Below are positions 4,540 through 7,571 of a stretch of DNA of 7,571 bases, in pieces (position 1 is the first letter of the stretch; each line of letters opens with the position of its first letter). The position numbers and the translations under genes were made by a program. The stretch comes from Atopobiaceae bacterium (GTDB lineage Bacteria > Actinomycetota > Coriobacteriia > Coriobacteriales > Atopobiaceae): assembly GCA_017510875.1 (NCBI GenBank), contig JAFWLX010000309.1, positions 1 to 7,571 on the forward strand. The letters are read 5' to 3'. The notes under the pieces were generated by a model that saw only the letters and a list, made by a program, of their open reading frames with translations, was not told the DNA's origin and made no database searches.

Positions 4540-7533
4540 ATGGGCAAGGGAGACCGTCCCGACAATGGATGCGGTAGGCCCACGCAGGCCTTTGGCGGAG
4601 CAAGCATAGAGGAGCGCGCCAACACGATGCGGTCGGGGCTTACCGACGAGGAGATAGCCGCCCGAAACGTCATTCCCAGCACCAACCCCGCAGGTGGCGA
4701 GCATCGCGTGCTTGTCGAGGAGTACTACTCGGAAAACGACACGGCCACGCACTACAAGCCAGAGACACCCGACGCTCCGGGCCCTGCCGCCACACAGCCG
4801 CTCAAACCGGGCGTGCTGCGCGAGGGCAAAAAGATTACCGATCGCATTCCCATCAAGCTTGGCCTCGAGGAGCTCACGCCCAACATGCCCGAATACTGGG
4901 GTCTGGCCTCCGTCATGACCGAGGAGGAGGCAGAGCTCACCAAGCATATGAAGGTGCGCGTACCCGAGACGCTGGCACAGGTGGCCGCAGGTGCTGAGGT
5001 CTCGGAAGAGCGCGCGCAAGAGCTGCTTGATGGCCTTTGTGTCAAAGGCATCATTGAGTACAACTGGGAAAACCTTGACGGCAAGAACCCCAACCACGAG
5101 AAGCGCTACTTGCTCCCCATGTTTGTGCCGGGATCGGCCGAGTTCACGGTCATGAACCAGCGACAGATGGAGGAGCACCCCGAGATTGGCACCTTCTTTG
5201 AACGCATGACCTACCTGCCACTTACCGTGGCCACCAAGATGGTCCCGCCCGGAGGCGCCGGCATTGGCATGCACGTGATTCCCGTTGAACACGCCATCAG
5301 GCAGGAGTACACCTCGGCCTCGGTGGAGCACATAAGCCACTGGCTCAAGAAGTATGACCGCTACTCGGCCGGGGCCTGCAGCTGCGCAGTTGCCGAGCGC
5401 GCACGGGGCGACAACGGCGGTCGCGACCCGCAAAACTGGTGCATTGGTGTGGGCGACATGGCCGACTACTGCGTGGAGACGGGCAAGGGACACTTTGTGA
5501 CCTACGACGAGGTCATTGACATCCTGCTGCAAGCCGAGCGTAACGGATACGTGCACCAGATTACCAACATTGACGGCGAGGAGAAGATCTTTGCCATCTG
5601 CAACTGCGATGTAAGCGTATGCTACGCGCTGCGCACATCGCAGCTGTTCAACACGCCCAACATGAGCGCCAGCGCGTATCGCGCCCACGTTGACGCCGAG
5701 AAGTGCGTTGCCTGCGCGGGCTGCGTGGAAGTGTGTCCCGCCGGTGCCGTGCAGTTGGGACAGAAGATTGCCACCACAACAGGCAAGGTGGAGTACCCCG
5801 TACAGCCTCTGCCCGACGAGCGCAGCTGGGGCGAGGACGATTGGGATCCCAACTACAAGAACAACAACCGCATCGAGTGCCACGACACCGGCACCGCTCC
5901 CTGCAAGGTGGCCTGCCCGGCGCACGTGTCGGTGCAGGGCTACCTGCGCATGGCGGCACAGGGCCGCTATCGTGACGCGCTCGAGCTCATCAAGAAGGAG
6001 AACCCCTTCCCCGCCGTATGCGGGCGCGTGTGCAACAAGCGCTGCGAGGCCGCATGCACGCGCGGCGTGGTAGACGAGGCCGTTGCCATAGACGACGTGA
6101 AGAAGTTCATTGCAGAGAAGGACCTTGAGGCCGAGCACCGCTTTGTGCCCGAACCCGTCATCCCCTCGACGCGCGGTCGCCTGCCCGAGAAGATTGCCAT
6201 CATTGGCGCAGGGCCTGCCGGCCTTACCGCGGCCTACTACCTGGCCAACATGGGCTACAACCCCGTGGTGTTTGAGAAGAATGCACGTCCCGGCGGCATG
6301 ATGACCTACGGCATTCCCAGCTACAAGCTGCAAAAGGACGTAGTGGACGCCGAGATTGACGTACTGCGCGAGATGGGCGTAGAGATTCGCTGTGGCGTGA
6401 ACGTGGGCGAGGATGTGACGTTAGACGAGCTGCGCGAGCAAGGATTCATGGCCTTCTATGTGGCCATTGGCTGTCAGGGCGGACGCCGCACCGGCGTTGC
6501 TGGCGAGGACGCAACGGGCGTGCTTACCGCCGTTGACTTCCTGCGTATCGCTCTTGAGAACCCGGACCACGAGGTGCAGGGGCGCAGTGTGGTGGTAGGC
6601 GGAGGCAACGTAGCCATCGATGCCGCGCGCGTAAGCGTGCGCTGCGGCGCAGACGCAGTGAGCATGGTCTGCCTTGAGCAACGAGACGAGATGCCCGCAC
6701 TTCCCCACGAGGTGGCCGAAGCAGAAGAGGACGGCGTGAGCATCCTCAACGGATGGGGCCCTGCCGCCATCAACGTGGACAAGGACGGCAAAGTGTGCGG
6801 CATTACCTTCAAGCGCTGCACGCGTGTCTACGATGACGACGGGAAGTTTGCGCCCATCTATGACGAGAACGAGACAACCACCATTGCCTGCGAGAACGTG
6901 ATTCTCTCCATTGGTCAGACCATAGAGTGGGGCAAGCTGCTTGAGGGCTCGGCCCTTGAGGTTGGTCCTGGAGGACGTATTGCGGCAGACCCCAAGACCT
7001 ACCAGACAGCGCAGGACGACATCTTTGTTGGCGGTGACGTCTACACCGGCCCACAGTTTGTCATTGACGCCATTGCCGCTGGTCACGAGGCCGCCATCAG
7101 CCTGCATCGCTTTGTGCAGAAGGGCTCATCGCTTACGCTCTCGCGCAACCAGCGCTACTACGTCGAGCTTGACAAAGACGAGATTATGCTTAATCCCAAC
7201 AGCTACGACCACGCAGGTCGGCAGATTCCGCCCTGCGAGCGCGTGGAGAAGATCCTGCACAACTGGGACGACCCCACCCGCACCTTTACCGAAGAGCAGA
7301 TTCGTACCGAAGCCGCCCGCTGCCTGAAGTGCGGTGCCTCCATTGTGGACACCAACAAGTGCATTGGCTGTGGCCTATGCACAACACGCTGCGAGTTTGA
7401 CGCCATCCACCTTACCCGCGACGTACCCGAGGCAAGCCGCATGTGGAAGGCCGAGGACAAGGTAATGGCCGTTCTCCCCTACGCGGCGCAACGCGGTATC
7501 AGGATTCTGAAGAACAAGCTGAGCGAGCTATAG
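4540..7533 (+). CDS. Multidomain Fe-S flavoprotein, NAD(P)H-dependent oxidoreductase of the GltD/DPD type
   Basis: This 997-aa cytosolic protein, with no signal or membrane segment, is a chain of redox modules. Residues 127-178 look like a winged helix (ELTKHMKV through GIIEYNW). Residues 270-365 hold a cysteine module: C280-S-C282, C301, C311, then ICNCDVSVC (C354, C356, C361). A [4Fe-4S] ferredoxin motif follows, CVACAGCVEVCP at 389-400. The Fe-S domain of GltD, NfnB and dihydropyrimidine dehydrogenase type spans about 444-525, with cysteines 447, 455, 459, 494, 498, 502 and 506. The FAD Rossmann motif is GAGPAG (556-561), and the NAD(P) motif is VVVGGGNVAIDAARV (684-698). The closing FAD motif is GGDVYTGPQFVIDAIAAGHEA (831-851, near full). 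At the end, CLKCG (928-932) precedes CIGCGLCTTRC (941-951), a second ferredoxin. Four or more Fe-S clusters are expected. The start at 4540 has AGGAGA 5 nt upstream; the frame is open further back but only inside hypB. Known relatives pass electrons between NAD(P)H, flavin and ferredoxin, and the partner here is unknown. The hypB neighbour suggests hydrogen or other anaerobic electron metabolism. No amidotransferase subunit is seen, so it should not be called glutamate synthase. Confidence 0.92.
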   Translation: MGKGDRPDNGCGRPTQAFGGASIEERANTMRSGLTDEEIAARNVIPSTNPAGGEHRVLVEEYYSENDTATHYKPETPDAPGPAATQPLKPGVLREGKKITDRIPIKLGLEELTPNMPEYWGLASVMTEEEAELTKHMKVRVPETLAQVAAGAEVSEERAQELLDGLCVKGIIEYNWENLDGKNPNHEKRYLLPMFVPGSAEFTVMNQRQMEEHPEIGTFFERMTYLPLTVATKMVPPGGAGIGMHVIPVEHAIRQEYTSASVEHISHWLKKYDRYSAGACSCAVAERARGDNGGRDPQNWCIGVGDMADYCVETGKGHFVTYDEVIDILLQAERNGYVHQITNIDGEEKIFAICNCDVSVCYALRTSQLFNTPNMSASAYRAHVDAEKCVACAGCVEVCPAGAVQLGQKIATTTGKVEYPVQPLPDERSWGEDDWDPNYKNNNRIECHDTGTAPCKVACPAHVSVQGYLRMAAQGRYRDALELIKKENPFPAVCGRVCNKRCEAACTRGVVDEAVAIDDVKKFIAEKDLEAEHRFVPEPVIPSTRGRLPEKIAIIGAGPAGLTAAYYLANMGYNPVVFEKNARPGGMMTYGIPSYKLQKDVVDAEIDVLREMGVEIRCGVNVGEDVTLDELREQGFMAFYVAIGCQGGRRTGVAGEDATGVLTAVDFLRIALENPDHEVQGRSVVVGGGNVAIDAARVSVRCGADAVSMVCLEQRDEMPALPHEVAEAEEDGVSILNGWGPAAINVDKDGKVCGITFKRCTRVYDDDGKFAPIYDENETTTIACENVILSIGQTIEWGKLLEGSALEVGPGGRIAADPKTYQTAQDDIFVGGDVYTGPQFVIDAIAAGHEAAISLHRFVQKGSSLTLSRNQRYYVELDKDEIMLNPNSYDHAGRQIPPCERVEKILHNWDDPTRTFTEEQIRTEAARCLKCGASIVDTNKCIGCGLCTTRCEFDAIHLTRDVPEASRMWKAEDKVMAVLPYAAQRGIRILKNKLSEL

Positions 7534-7571
7534 CGAGGGGCACGTGCGTGAGGGGGACGTCTCTGTTGACA

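Noticed and set aside
4345..6333. A 662-codon open frame on the minus strand opposite hypB and the flavoprotein gene
   Set aside because: Its product is dominated by Val, Gly, Ala, His and Leu with no motif. That is typical of the antisense frame created by GC-rich third positions of the real gene. No ribosome site supports it, and the sense strand has strong domain motifs throughout.
6421..7107. A 228-codon minus-strand frame within the flavoprotein gene
   Set aside because: Same composition artefact; the sense strand encodes the NAD(P) and second FAD motifs across this interval.
7544..7571. Possible start of another rightward gene (GTG after GAGGGG), or a TTGACA -35 box at 7566-7571
   Set aside because: Only 28 bases remain. 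There are several possible GTG/TTG starts and no -10 can be seen, so neither a gene nor a promoter can be supported.
1..7571. CRISPR arrays, insertion sequences, phage or defence genes
   Set aside because: No direct-repeat array, transposase, terminal inverted repeats or recognised defence domain was seen anywhere in the window.

Overview
The window looks like chromosomal DNA from an anaerobic, moderately high-GC, Gram-positive-type bacterium. My best guess is Actinomycetota, class Coriobacteriia (Olsenella/Collinsella/Atopobium-like). This rests on base composition, an LPxTG sortase substrate, a HypB nickel GTPase and a very large cysteine-rich Fe-S flavoprotein of the kind found in strict anaerobes. 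No 16S or other decisive marker is present, so the assignment is an inference.

Left part (1-3425), minus strand. The order of transcription is: a 329-aa protein of unknown function, a 50-aa two-helix membrane protein, pyruvate kinase, and a 150-aa protein ending in a cell-wall sorting signal (LPQTG) but lacking an export signal. After these come a strong consensus sigma-70-type promoter and a tRNA operon, tRNA-Tyr(GTA) followed by the first 24 nt of a second tRNA, probably Thr. The minus-strand protein genes are closely spaced (37, 84 and 21 nt). I see no convincing rho-independent terminator between them, so partial co-transcription is possible.

Right part (3593-7571), plus strand. After a 167-bp divergent intergenic region rich in GTACC/GGTAC motifs come a 60-aa winged-helix-like protein, HypB (nickel insertion GTPase) and a 997-aa modular Fe-S/FAD/NAD(P) oxidoreductase. 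The last consists of a winged-helix-like and CxC cysteine module, a ferredoxin, a GltD/DPD-type flavin core and a C-terminal ferredoxin. The three genes share one direction with short gaps and probably form an operon. A strong intercistronic hairpin sits just before hypB.

Functionally, pyruvate kinase is core glycolysis and the tRNAs are housekeeping. The hypB and flavoprotein pair points to anaerobic electron transfer, possibly linked to a nickel enzyme such as a [NiFe] hydrogenase, but no hydrogenase subunit is visible here. The best targets for follow-up are the multidomain flavoprotein, the GTACC-rich divergent promoter next to a miniature regulator, and the LPQTG protein without a signal peptide directly behind pyruvate kinase in the same reading frame.
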